Part shown: positions 12,201 to 23,815 of the stretch, one piece after another
Numbering within the stretch: the stretch's first letter is position 1
Layout: the number at the start of each line of letters is the position of its first letter
DNA from: Ectocarpus siliculosus
Lineage: Eukaryota > Sar > Phaeophyceae > Ectocarpales > Ectocarpaceae
Reading direction: 5' to 3'
Length of the DNA stretch: 64,000 nt
NCBI GenBank assembly: GCA_000310025.1
Contig: FN648618.1
Location: forward strand, 40,427-104,426
Translations under genes and position numbers: made by a program
The notes under the pieces: model-generated
What the model was told of the DNA's origin: nothing
Databases searched by the model: none
Seen by the model: the letters and a program-made list of their open reading frames with translations, nothing else

Positions 12201-15075
12201 AAGGTCTCCACCTTGTACATGCTCAACACGCTTTTCGGTGTTGTTGTTGATGCCCTGACAGGGTAATGAAATTTAAGAGGTGAACATGTGGACACCTTAC
12301 TGTTGCCTGACGTGTCCGTTCACTATCGTCCATTCGTTTTTGGACTGCTCAAAACCCAGAGGCATTCCGGCCAGCGCTTCAGTCGGCCCGGGCTCAGTGG
12401 CACAAGGGGGTCATGCTCGCCGTGGTGGAGTTCGTGCTCTCCCAGCTTCGGTTCGTCGCTAAAGATCCGTCCAGTGTCGGCAAGGACTCCCATGGTCTTC
12501 TGAGGCTCGTCGCCCGCGCTTTGATGCAGGATGATCCCGAGCAGCTCGCAAACAGCGAGGTTAGTATGTGGGTCGTGTGTCTTTCGTTGTGTTGGGGTTG
12601 ACGACACACACTCCAATTTGCACTTTAGCCGCTATAGCGGCAGCAGTGTAAGTGACGGGATGATATCGACATTTCATGCCGTTCGTATGTCCTGAATGCC
12701 TCCACCTACGATGTTTTAGAGTTTGGTGCCAATAGTTTGCTGTTGCAAAATTAAGCGGTTTATGGTTCCCGGACGCGAACGAGTAGCCGTATGCGCAGGA
12801 AGGGGGTGCAATCACGAACGGATGGGCTGCCATCATCATGTACATCATCCATGTGGTGGTAAACTACACAATAATACCTCCATGAACCTACCCTTCGTCT
12901 TGTTTGTTTCCGCACACAGGAGATGATGGAGTGCGTCGACTCCATGATCGAGCTCCCTCTGGACGCCCATAGGTCGGGAGGCTGGGAATCCCTGGGCCCC
13001 TTTGACATCTGGGGGGGGAATGCGCCTCTGTTCATCGAGGATGTGAGAAAAATGAATGTGGCTGGTGTGGTCGCGCCCAATAATAATACGCCATTGACGT
13101 CCGTCCCCGTTTTATTTTTTTTATACACACTCTGTCATGATTAAATATTCTGCAGAACAAAAATGTATAGCGTGATAATCACGAGCAGCAAGGAGTATGG
13201 AGGTAGGTAAAGAGTTTGGTATTGTACATTGTTCTCCATGCGTCTCGGAAGCAAACTGCTGCTGTAGCCAAGGACCAAATTTTTCCGGTAGGTCGTCGAT
13301 CGATTTTTCTTCACAATTCCAAGTCGAAGCGAGAGTGTTTGCCAGAATGTTGCCGGCCATGATTCCGAATTGTATAACGCCGTTACGTTCTCGTTTGTAA
13401 GTCGCTTTGAGGATGGGGGATGTGGGTGTTGGTGGAAGACACACCACCCGGCCGTGTGGTGTGTACAGCAAGCTCTCTGCACAAAAAAACACTTATTAAA
13501 GTAGCTGCGGACAGGCGCGAACATTAAGAGTCGCGAGCCCAAATATTCTTGAGAGCTAGCTCTGCGAGAAACGCCCGGCGGCTGTGTTTGGCGTCGAGTA
13601 CTAAAGATTCACGGGGTAAAAACTACATACATACCTTGATATTTTACAAGCCCTCGTTACGCCTCTAATTCGTGCCTACGTCGGCTTATTTCTATTTGTA
13701 CTGAACACCAGGTTGCCTTACCCCTTCTGGAGCTTGCAATCCAACAAATGAAAGTGCTGCCGGATGACGACGACACCACGGACGCTTTTTCCAAGGCCAG
13801 GTCGCGGGTAAACCGCTGGGCCCTTTTGGAGAGGGGGGGATCTCCCAACCAGGTTTTTCAGAAGGAGTGAGTACGAGACATACCCTAAATATCCCTATGT
13901 ACACAAAAAAAGTAGGGTATAGCACACACACCCTCATCATTTGGTACTCTGCAGCACGACAAGGGAAACATGTGGTCGGGCATTATTTTTGTTGTTCCAT
14001 TTTTCGGATCTTACCAAGTCATATTATGCGCAAGTCATATTATGCGAAAGGCTAGTTATTTTCTGCGAGATGAATCGCTCCCCTGAGCGGCTTGTGTTAT
14101 TTAATGCATGTAGACGACTACGCTACTCTCGCGAGATTTGTTCTAGGCTATACCACACACCCCGTAGGCGTATATACTGCAAAACATGCACACTACAACC
14201 AGACGTGTCTTCCGCCGTCCCCTCGCCTTTTAAACACGACAGGTTGTTCCGGAGCGCCTTCTTGTGGGCGACTGGGGATAACCAGACGCTCAAGCCCTGC
14301 CTGGGTCTAGACGCGAAGTCACTGAAGCAGGCCGACCTCAAGCAGTACGCGTGTCCTTACCTGTCGAAGCGGAGTAAGTTTCGAGATGCCAATGTTGTCC
14401 TTTGTGTTCATCATGTATAGGCCTGGGAGCAACATAGTAGTCGCCTCTGTTCGCCGCCACATGTCTTCGTCCTATGTTTGCCAACCTTGCCCTTTCGAAT
14501 CTTGTGTACACCCCGTGCATGTTCGTTCGGGGTGCTAGATTCGCAAGCTAGCGAAATATCTCGCGCCGGTTTTGTAGTCCCAAAAGTGGAATCTGTAGGT
14601 TTAGCTTCGGGTTGTTGGTCCCAGTCGCTTAATAAATCCGCATGCATGAGCACTATGTACCACCTTGGATTGCCCGTAAGACAACCTGCAGTCACTCCTT
14701 CCCCAGTGGTTTTCCGTTCCGTGTTGCCTCGTGGCGCCTTCGTCCATTTTTTCCAGCACGTAGTTTTCGTATAACTGCGTCGCGATCCTAAAACTTCGAT
14801 AAGCTGCACATGTGCCCGCTTCGAATGATTGATTGCTGTTCCATGGCGTGTCATTTGTCGTCATCTTACATCCTTCACTTTCACATGCGTCACCCGATGT
14901 TGTGGCAGCCCCTCGCAAGGACGACGACGTTGGAGATATCGCGAACGAGGACTCCGATGACGAGGTCCCGGAGACCCTCGCCCCTGGCGTTGGCGGTGAC
15001 GTGGACAGCGAGACCGATGATGGCGTGGACGCGGACGGCGACGACGTGGACGCAATGGCCGTCGACGCCGTCTAG
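9270..15075 (+). CDS. conserved-looking eight-exon gene, product unknown
   Basis: Proposed exons: 9270-9607, 10391-10915, 11465-11735, 12360-12559, 12920-13042, 13712-13866, 14243-14373 and 14909-15075 (TAG). Every border is GT-AG and phases agree (0,0,1,0,0,2,1). Exons 2-8 sum to exactly 524 codons including the stop. Exon 1 starts at an ATG in 'gcgccatggcg' and reads openly to its donor only if the nine-G run at 9347-9355 has one more G; this may be a sequencing error or a real lesion. The protein has a Ser/Arg/Lys-rich start, a Ser/Gly/Ala-rich linker, a hydrophobic stretch near 'MVVLGGAAAGPIFIYML' that could be a membrane segment, helical middle exons, and a very acidic tail (D/E-rich, ending 'DAMAVDAV'). 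I recognise no family. It could be a host gene or a TE-associated one. Confidence 0.6.
12030..12266. repeat. dispersed G-rich repeat, copy 2 (intronic)
   Basis: Shares with 430-665 the 'cctggggacac' block, long G runs, 'caccttgtacatgc' and the terminal 'gatgccctgacagggt'. It lies inside the intron 11736-12359, so it inserted without breaking the reading frame. Confidence 0.55.
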
Positions 15076-15497
15076 ACCTGATCTCCCCTTTATTGGCGGC
15101 ATATTCAGGCGCAAGGGTTGATTTCCGGTCTCGTTTTCTTGTGATACACGGTGTTTCCGATGCGGATTGCTACAGTGGGTTGTGCCGCGAAGAGAGTACA
15201 AAGAATACTATTTGTGGCTGGGGTGTTATCGCCAATTTCCCGTCTGTGACTGATGGATTTTGAGAGGAGAATAATGATGGAAGAGCGACCGACACATGCT
15301 CGAGCGTCGTGTCCAAATTTGTTTTTGTACCGGTCGGTGTGATCGTCTTTGGAAACCGGCAAATTCTTGTGTCCTGCGTTATCGTATAAGGTCGTGCGCA
15401 ACAACTCATGCGAAGCCATCAACTGAGACAGTGCTGCCGATGGTACATAGGTGTGTCTGGAATTATGAAAGAAGTATGTAACGTAGCGAGTTATTCC
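15076..15497. other. 3' flank of the eight-exon gene
   Basis: No coding signal beyond short frames. It presumably contains the 3' UTR of the upstream gene; I see no clear polyadenylation signal. Confidence 0.3.
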
Positions 15498-16435
15498 GGA
15501 TCATGGTTGGATATTTGTTGACGTACACCCTGTTTATTCCTTGGCGTGCTTCGTCGGTTGTAGAGCATTGCATTGATCGATGATGGGTTTGTTCAGGCAC
15601 AGTGTGTTGTGTGTGGTTTCTTGTTTAGTAGAAAAGTCTGTGAAGACACAAACATGCAGACAGCAGAGAGAGAGACCCGGCGCTACCCCTGATGGTACTA
15701 GAATTGTAAGTTTGTAGTTCCGCCGTTTACTTTTAATCTTTGGTGAAATATATAGTGTGTACGTCACCCCTCTAAGCCCTGAGGGTGTGGCATATACATA
15801 CCCACACCATCGCAGAATACATCCGATTTTTTAATGGATCATGGTTGGATATTTGTTGACGTGCACCCTGTTTATTCATAGGCGTGCTTCGTCGGTTGTA
15901 GAGCATTGCATTGATCGATGATGGGTTTGTTCAGGCACAGTGTGTTGTGTGTGGTTTCGTGTTTAGTAGAAAGTCTGTGAAGACACAAACATGCAGACAG
16001 CAGAGAGAGAGACCCGGCGCTACCCCTGATGGTACTAGAATTGTAAGTTTGTAGTTCCGCCGTTTACTTTTAATCTTTGGTGAAATATATAGTGTGTACG
16101 TCACCCCTCTAAGCCCTGAGGGTGTGGCATATACATACCTACACCATCGCAGAATACATCCGATTTTTTAATGGATCATGGTTGGATATTTGTTGACGTG
16201 CACCCTGTTTATTCACAGGAATACATCCGATTTTTTAATGGATCATGGTTGGATATTTGTTGACGTGCACCCTGGTTATTCACAGGCGTGCTTCGTCGGT
16301 TGTAGAGCATTGCATTGATCGATGATGGGTTTGTTCAGGCACAGCGTGTTGTGTGGTTTCGTGTTTCGTAGGAAGGTTTTGTCTGTGAAGACACAAACTT
16401 GCAGACAGCAGAGAGAGACCGCCCTGATGATACTA
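15498..16435. repeat. tandem repeat, about 338-bp unit
   Basis: Two nearly identical units start at 15498 and 15836, each with 'ggatcatggttggatatttg'. A 67-bp truncated unit starts at 16173 and a fourth, diverged and shortened, at 16240. Each full unit contains a GA run and a short 'agccctgagggtgtgg' segment. The truncated unit jumps from the first 45 bp to the last 25 bp of the repeat, as expected after unequal exchange or slippage. No ORF is shared. Confidence 0.9.
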
Positions 16436-16916
16436 GAACTTTGGGTTTGTTGCATGTTCAGACATTGTTTCTCTGTTTGATTCAGAATATGTGGGGCAAT
16501 GTTTGGTTGTGCCCATAGGAAAGTGTGTCGCAACTAGTGGTAGGCCTCATGAGATGACATATGTGACTAGTCGTCGTTTTTCGGCCGCACGCTCTGCGGT
16601 ACAACTGTTAAAACGTTGTGAAACATCTTTTTGTTGTTCAGCGTCATGCTCGAATCCCTCGTAGGGCCGCCGGCCTATGCAGGCAATGTTGCGAACACCA
16701 CACCTGGGCCAACGTCGCAATGTGGTTGTTGGCAAGGTTTGGACGTATGTAGTGATACAGCATGCCCCGAACCTAGCCGAAGGTCACCGTGCCCTACATT
16801 GGCAGGTCTGGGCCGTTCGTTCCTTTCCCAGTTTCACACCTTAGTGAGACAATCATGGCGCACGTTGGCAGGGTCGGCACGTAGGCCGTGCCAGGTAGCG
16901 TGGAACCCTACCCGGA
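16436..16916. other. spacer between satellite blocks
   Basis: No gene supported. The right part (from about 16750) already carries phrases found in the 88-bp array, such as 'gccgaaccct'-like text, so it may be a decayed edge of that array. Confidence 0.3.
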
Positions 16917-17246
16917 AGCTGACCTTGTCCAGGTTACCCAACCCTAGCCATCTGATAATGGGGGCGTACTCAAAAGGTCGTTCGTGCCGAACCCTGCTCA
17001 TGTACTATACCTTGGCCAGGTTACCCAACCCCACCCATGTGATAATGGGGGGCGTACCCAAAAGGTCGCTCGTGCCGAACCCTGCCCAGGTACTTGACCT
17101 TGCCCAGGTTACCTAACCCTAGTCATGTGATAATGGGGGCGTACCGAAAAGGTCGCTCGTGCCGAACCCTGCCCAGGTACTTGACCTTGCCCAGGTTACC
17201 TAACCCTAGTCATGTGATAATGGGAGGCGTACCGAAAAAGTCCCCC
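16917..17246. repeat. tandem repeat, 88-bp unit, four copies
   Basis: 'gataatggg' recurs at 16953, 17041, 17129 and 17216, giving periods of 88, 88 and 87. Each unit contains 'ccaggttacc', 'aaaaggtcg' and 'gtgccgaaccct'. The reading frame across it is a by-product of the repeat. Confidence 0.9.
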
Positions 17247-18293
17247 CCCCCCCCCAACCTTGTGGCTTAGCCGAATGGCCACGGGTGCAACAGGGCCTCC
17301 GACACGCTAATTCTTTCGGATCGGCCATCTATATGATGCTGGCCGATAGCGCGGCTGCCGCCCTATGATTGTTGAGCTCGTCCATCTTTGGGCAGGTGGT
17401 GGTCAAAGATGGGAGTCGCAACCGTGAAAAATGAGCTGGCAAACTGAAGAAATCGCAAGCAACACCCAGGTGGCGACATTCTGCCCTGCGCCTGTTGTTG
17501 CTGAAAGCTGAAAACAGCAGGCCAGGTGGACGGGATCTTTCTAAGTGTGTTGCCCTCTGTGTCGGGTGCTTCTCATTGTCCTTTCACCGCTGCTCTATGG
17601 TGAGCAATACCATGTCAACCTGTTGTGTGTCGAGCAAAACGTGTATTCAGGGAAGGAAACGTACTTTTCGCGATGACATCACGATTAGAACAAGCGAAAA
17701 ATAATCGGATCTTTTCACCGTTCCGTGAAACAATGCGTTTTTTTTTGTTGCGTTAGCAATACCCCTCAGGTCTCTCCGCAATGTAGGGCGCCTTCAAGAC
17801 CAAAACGTTTGTTCAGTCTGTAGGTCTTAGAGTACATGACTTGGTTTGAATAGTTATTTTTTGCGAGAAGAGTGTGCATAACGTATATGCGCGCAAAAAC
17901 AAAATACAGTTTACCATGAGGGAGGGGGGGGGGGACGACGCCATGCGTGTCTCTCCGTCCGTCCGTCTGAGATGCCTAAATATGCCAGCAGACTGGAGCT
18001 CATTTCACCATCTAGGCACCAAATTGCAATCTTAGACTTGCGAACAACAAGTAATATTTGCCCGAGCTGTCCCAACTGCTACCTTTTCATTCCGTGGTCG
18101 GTGCGTCAAGATAGCACAGCATCTGTCTGTGCGGAATATACATGTCGCCTTCAGGCGTCCCCAACTTGCAGAGGAGGAGGCTTGTTGGACCAGACGTACG
18201 TAGGCCCACGCAGCAAGACACCATCATCCGGCGCCAGACATATGAGCCAGGCAGGGGGGAGGGACACACACACACACAAAACCCAGCGACAGG
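17247..18293. other. no supported gene
   Basis: Includes C and G homopolymers (about 17242-17255 and 17922-17933) and short unsupported frames. Nothing else stands out. Confidence 0.3.
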
Positions 18294-18790
18294 GCGAGAC
18301 GGCGGGAGCATGGTGTGCCCTATTACTGTTAGCTACCAGCGGAGGAAGCGAGAGGAGAGATACACGTTTGGTTTTGATTTGGGTTTCGGGCTAAAGTCTA
18401 CATGCAGACTGCTGCTGTGTTTGGGACGGTTAGGCAGGCAGCACGCAAAGACACCACGCACACAGAGCCAGACATAAACAAAGGGGGAGGGGGACAACAC
18501 CACAGCGAGGCGAGACGGCGGGAACATGGTGTGCCCTATTACTGTTAGCTACCAGCGGAGGAAGCGAAGGGAGAGATACACGTTTGGTTTTGATTTGGGT
18601 CTGGGGCTAAAGTCTACATGCAGACTGCTGCTGTGTTTGGGACGGTTAGGCACGCAGCACGCAAAGACACCACGCACACAAAGCCAGACATATACAAAGG
18701 GGGAGGGGGACAACACCACAGCGAGGCGAGACGGCTGGAGCATGGTGTGACCAATGCTGCAGTTAGCTATCGGCGGAGGAGGTGGGAGGA
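18294..18790. repeat. tandem repeat, 216-bp unit
   Basis: The phrase 'gcgagacggc' starts units at 18294, 18510 and 18726. The first two are nearly identical for 216 bp; the third is kept for about 65 bp and then diverges. Units carry 'ctgttagctaccagcgg' and 'agactgctgctgtgttt'. A similar 'agctatcggcgg' phrase with nearby 'gcgagacgg' is seen at 59680-59740, so a related sequence exists elsewhere. Confidence 0.9.
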
Positions 18791-19269
18791 GCGATGCGCG
18801 TTTGTTTGGTTTGATCTCTCTCTCTCGGTCGGTCACCGCTTCTTGTTTTTGCAGCGAGCGCCGGGAGTTGGCGGCAGCGCCAGGCGAATGTTTGGTGATG
18901 TTCCATTTGAGCGTTGAGTTTTTTATGTGCACGATGCGCCTCTGAACACAGAGAAAGGTCGCCACGCCCATCCCCGTAGAGTTTGTCCGACACCTGCACC
19001 CTCGCCAGGTCAAGGTAGTACAATCCAGCATGACACGGGGACGTTTTCCACAAATCGCTATGATGCGCACGCTTTGTTTGGGTGTGGTAGCTCGTCAGAG
19101 GCCGAAAGAGACAGAAGGTTGACTCATGACCTTGTTGTTTAGAGAGTGAGAGCCATGCCGTAGGCAACACCATCGCCATGCAGCATGCCCATCAACACAG
19201 TTCATCCGCGTACCACCCCGGATGCCCCGTAGACAGTATACCCTGCCGAGCACCCCAAACAGCCGCCCT
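18791..19269. other. no supported gene
   Basis: Diverged continuation of the 216-bp repeat, then unique sequence with short unsupported frames. Confidence 0.3.
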
Positions 19270-19875
19270 GCTCAGGCCAGTTGTTATGGAAAGGATTCCC
19301 AACTGGGAATCCCGATAGGAGGCCTTTTACATCCAAACCCCCATGCGTCAGCAGGAGTTCTGCGCACTTGGTGGGAGAAGCACACCAAGGCGCTTTGTCA
19401 ATCAGTACTCGCCTCACAGAAACCCGTTTGCGATCAAACCTTCGAGGCTGTAGGCTACATTGCTGCGAGCCTCTCGGAGCCAAGTTTGCGGAGCTGGGGT
19501 GGGGTGTGTGCTCATCATGCTTGGAAAAATAGCAATACAATCTGGGAATATTGGACAATCCTGCGTGGGAATTCATCATGGATTCCAAACTGGGAATTGT
19601 GAATTTGCTTTCATATTCGAGACTACTCAGTGCACACTCCATTCTAGCTGCTTAAACTTGGCTCCGCAACGCTCACAGCAGTGGACTGTACAGCCTCGGT
19701 GGCTTGATAAGGAACAGATCTCTGTGAGGCAAAGACTAAGTATCGAAGTGCCGTGGTGGGCTCTGCTTGCTATCCAGTACGCACGCCTCTTCTATTATTG
19801 GGGGGTGGCTAACCATTTTCTGTCGACCCCCCGGATTCAAGTCTGGGAAAATCTACCATAACAACTGGCCTCAGT
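19270..19875. mobile_element. foldback-like element with long imperfect inverted repeats
   Basis: The ends are inverted copies: 'ctcaggccagttgttat' at 19270-19286 matches the complement of 19859-19875 with one mismatch. Inside, 'cttggctccg' near 19657 is the inverse of 19477-19486, and similarity runs along both arms (about 220 bp each) with a spacer of about 165 bp. The arms even give related translations in opposite directions. This fits a non-autonomous foldback or MITE-like element. I see no clear target duplication and no transposase. Confidence 0.6.
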
Positions 19876-21639
19876 ACGAGATACGATCTACGAAATCCCC
19901 GTACACGACTATCATTGCCAGATAAAACGGCAATAAATCAAACTATTATGCACATCCAAACGGAAATCATCTACCATTCATTCCAATTTCTCAAATAATC
20001 TCCCAACAAAACAATTTTCTCTATACGAAAGAAATCTGTCGACCTCCCAATAAAATATGTTCTACGAAATCTTTCAAATCTTCTGGTCATGTCAAACTGC
20101 TTTCAAAGGTTTGTCAACAAACAAATCACCCTCTTGAGAAAATGCTCTACCAAACTCATGCGGTCAAATGCAAACAAACACCCTTGGAAAAATATCAAGT
20201 GAAGACCAACATTACTTACATCGGAGTTGCGTCAGAACAGGGACGGGTAACTCCGGGAAAACGTGCCCCAAATCATGTTATATATACAAGGGCTCCGGAC
20301 TTCGGGCGCAGAGGCGCCCTCGTCCTCAGCAGTAGGCTTAAAGGGAAGGTGTGAAGACTGTGCACAGCATACCAAGGGCATGAAGCCGCAGGGTGACTGA
20401 ATGAACGGCGTGAAGATGTTCGCGATGTATTCGAGAAATAAATGTGTCGTTCCCGGTGTAACATGAAGCCAAAAGAGTCGCGTGTACGTGAATTTTTGTC
20501 TAGCTTCGCCTGGTGCGGACGAAAAGGAGATGTAAGCTACGGTCGCCTCCCTATTCTTTCGCCGGTAAGAACGTAGTCACACTCTCAGGCAACGTTCTCT
20601 AAGTGGCTTTGCTGTAGCCAATATCCTCCCCAAAGGGGCCAAAGAAAGAACGAACACTGCAATTGTTCGACGGTATTGCCGGTAGTTGATGGTGTGTTGC
20701 CGCCTAGCTCTCATATTCAAACTTCTTCAGTGTCACGCCAATCTCTAATACCCCCCTCTAATGTTCTGGAGCTATTATTCTAACTTCTTTAGTGTCGTCC
20801 CGCTCGAACGGTCATATTCTAACTTCTTCAGTGTCGATCCCTCTATGTCGCGCCCTTCTCTAATGTCCCCCTCTAATGACGCCGATATGCGGTATCCCTC
20901 ACATTGTGAAAGGAGTCGATCACCTACAACATTCAGACAAAGTAAGAACAAAAACCGCACGCAATGGTTCGACTGCGTTGCCGCTAGTTGACGGTGAAAG
21001 AGTTGACGCCTACCGCCTCGGGTCATCGTTGCCCCTTACGGCCCTGGTGGTTATTGCCGATTACCACTGCGGAAGGTATAGTTTCGTTTGCAGCCTTGCA
21101 CGAAGGTCTCGAGCTTCTCAATGTTGAAGCACGTCGGTGATGGCCGTGATGATGTCGGTGATGGTGCAGGCGGTAGGGTGCCTGCGCTGGCGGCAGAATG
21201 CAACTATTGGGGAGATGGATGTAAGAGCGTGAACGTGTCATAATGCCTAGCTAGATGATACCTAACTTAAATTTAATAGCAGAAGAAAGAGGTTGTTGGG
21301 GAGGAGGAAATGTGAAGGCATTGAAGTGGATGTTTATCCGAGCATTAAAAAATCGTTTAGCTGCGATGATTTCTTCGGCACCGAATAGTTCTCATAATGT
21401 TGCTGGAGGTCGAATATGCGGTGGTAAGCACGTCCAGGCAAGGTGAGCATTAAAGGGGCTGGCGGTTCAGTCCATGTCTTTTTTTGAATACCGCCTGCGC
21501 CAAATGCAGTAAATCCGAAAAGCCCGTTGTACCTTCTTTGAGCAGAAATGAATATATTTAGTAGTTTCAAACAGCGCCATAAGATGGTGGGGGATAGAAT
21601 TGAGAGGATGGATACCCGACTTGCCTTTGTTACAATAAT
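19876..21639. other. no supported gene; small direct repeats
   Basis: AT-rich at 19880-20140. Around 20720-20840 the phrase 'attctaacttcttcagtgtc' occurs about three times in variants. This resembles the minisatellite at 23640-23815. The remaining frames are short and unsupported. Confidence 0.35.
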
Positions 21640-22223
21640 TTAATCTCTTTTCTTCTTTCCAAAGTTGAGCATTGCAGTGAGAACATTTTGATATTTATTT
21701 TGTGGATAATCCATATCCGTGTGTTTTAGCTCGAAACGTGCCGAGGGGAAGTCGAATGATTGCGAGTCAATGTCTTGCGCTCCAAGGCAGATTTGGATAT
21801 TAGCATCACCGCGATGGCTGTCTAAACTGGGTGCCGGTAACCTTGGTGCACGATTCTTCATTTGGCTAAAATGTTGACGTATCATATCGAGTTCAGGGAC
21901 TGAGTCGTGTGGTGTGTTATTGTTTGCATTGCGACGTCGACGTTTCGCTGAGATTTCAGCTTGGGCGTTATCCGGACAGGTTTTTGGTGTTCGAGTTTCA
22001 GGCGTCGTTCGTGGTTGGGTGAGCGATCTTCGTTGGGTATTTGGACGAGCTGAAGGTGTTCGTCGAGTTCGAGTTGTTTGTACGTTCCTTGAGGGAGTGT
22101 TACTCTGACTGGGTGTGGAACTTTGGTGTGGATTGTGACGTGCAGTATGTGATCGTGTTTGGCGATTGATTGTGAGATGCGGCTGCTGAACGAGTTTCCC
22201 GATGAATTGGCGTCGGCCGGCAT
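21640..22223 (-). CDS. possible small hypothetical gene (two overlapping frames)
   Basis: Two minus-strand frames abut: 113 codons from 22223 and 81 codons from 21885, in different frames. The first is rich in His, Gln and Pro; the second ends in a Lys-rich tail. I recognise neither and see no clear splice pair joining them. This could be a decayed or chance frame. Confidence 0.15.
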
Positions 22224-22349
22224 CGATGATTGTCAGACATGGGGTGATATCTTTACTCTATTGATAGTTGGCGAAAGCTAGTTAAAGGTGGCAACAATGT
22301 GCCTTGAATTTCTTGAGACGTTTACTTTTTTTTTTTTTAAATGGAAACA

Positions 22350-23543
22350 CGCGTCATACTTTAGAGGTCGGCGTGGGTAGTTCCCAGGTCGCGGTGCTCG
22401 TCGGTCTTGTTGAGGATCTCGTTGATGGTCTGGTCCCACAGGCGGCGGGCGCACTGGTAGTGCAGCGGCGGGGAGTCTCAATCCTTGATGATCAAGTCGT
22501 CCTCAACGATCTCGCCCGTGCACCCGTCGGCCAGGTCTTCCTCGTTAGTCGCTGCGTCGGAACACTCGCAGTGCACCTTTCTTTGCAGTGGATATCGGAT
22601 GAGTGTCAGGGGAAAGTATAAGGAATAAATTTCACATGGTTTTACAATATACAAAAATGATATTTTCATTTACGACGTCGCCGGTTGAACTCGGTGTACT
22701 GACAGGGGAAAATATAAGGAATAAATGTCATATGGTTTCCCCATACTAAAAAATGTTAATTTTTTTAGGACGTCGACCGGTGAACACGGTGTACTTTTGT
22801 GACATATGGGTAACTAATTTACAGCAACAGTCGGATGCATCCGCGCACCCATATCTAGGTAACTACGCACACACACGACTGGTCACTACACAATCACGTT
22901 CCGATGTAAACGGGTGTACACATGATTTACCCCGATAAGGCTGGCGGGGGCGACGGTGACGTGCTTGAACTTCTTGCCGTCCGAAGACTTGGCACCAGCG
23001 CAAACACGCCACACAGCGTGGATAATATTCCACTCTGACAACAACAGCAAGCAAAAAGGGTATTGTTGTGGAGAGATTTAGCGGTTGCGGTTGCGATGCA
23101 GTTTCATGTCAGGGCTTCATGCAACACCTGAACAACATTCAGGCACACATCAGGCGGAAATTACTTGATACAATCAAAGAGAGAACTTTTTTTTACCTTT
23201 GTAGCCGCTGCTGTTGACCTGGTCGGTTGGGATCCCGAGCGAAGGAGTACCTCCCACCGGGGCGAGGCAGAGCTGGCACGGCTTGGGGTACGTTGTCGAA
23301 GGTGCAGGATACGCTACAACTGTCCTCGTGGCGGTTGGTTGTTGTTACGGTCGCAAGGGGCAAACTTGCCTTTCTTTACCGTCGCGCTTGTTTATGAGCT
23401 TGAGGTGCACTACCGTCGCAGGCGGGCCCGGGGCAAGGCCAGTTGGGGTCGCCCTGTTGTACAGGGCGGCGGTACACTCCACTACGACTCGCTGACTGGG
23501 TGGACTTACGCTTTGCTGGGGAGCTACGGGAGAGGGCGTTCAT
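22350..23543 (-). pseudogene. weak multi-exon candidate, probably decayed
   Basis: Exon-like pieces on the minus strand. 23380-23543 starts with ATG, has 'CPGPACDGS' and ends at a GTAAAG donor. About 22936-23038 follows a good acceptor (…gttgttgtcag) and reads 'AVWRVCAGAKSSDGKKFKHV' to a GTAAAT donor. About 22352-22590 reads 'NEEDLADGCTGEIVEDDLI', an in-frame TGA, then 'YQCARRLWDQTINEIL'. The codon content looks protein-like, but I cannot chain the phases fully and the TGA would truncate it. No family recognised. Confidence 0.25.
22601..22795. repeat. tandem duplication, about 97-bp unit
   Basis: Two adjacent copies of a block beginning 'gtcaggggaaagtataagg' or 'gacaggggaaaatataagg' and ending near 'cggtgtact'. 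They sit between the exon-like pieces of the minus-strand candidate. Confidence 0.8.
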
Positions 23544-23639
23544 GTTGTGTTGCAGCTGAAGCTCGACGCGGGAATGAGAGGAGAGGATGCCGAAAGTGAG
23601 AGTGACCGGGATGCGCACTCTTTCATTCAGTCTGCACGG

Positions 23640-23815
23640 ACTAACTTCTGAAAGACTTCCAGCAAATATTCTAACTTCTGACTAACTTCCAGCAGATATT
23701 CTAACTTCTGACACACTTCCAGCAGTTATCCCATGAATTAACTTCTGACTAAATTTAAACTTCCAACAATTATTCTAACCTCTGACTATTGTAACTTCCA
23801 CCAATTATTCCTTGA
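23640..23815. repeat. minisatellite, 'ttctaacttctgac' family
   Basis: Repeats of 'attctaacttctgact' followed by 'aacttccagcag' at roughly 30-35-bp spacing with decay to the right. Related phrases occur at 20720-20840. Confidence 0.8.

Noticed and set aside
16631-17116. 161-codon plus-strand ORF
   Set aside because: It runs through the 88-bp tandem repeat and has no independent support.
17100-17225. 'cctaaccctag' as a telomere-like repeat
   Set aside because: It occurs once per 88-bp unit and is not a short tandem telomeric array.
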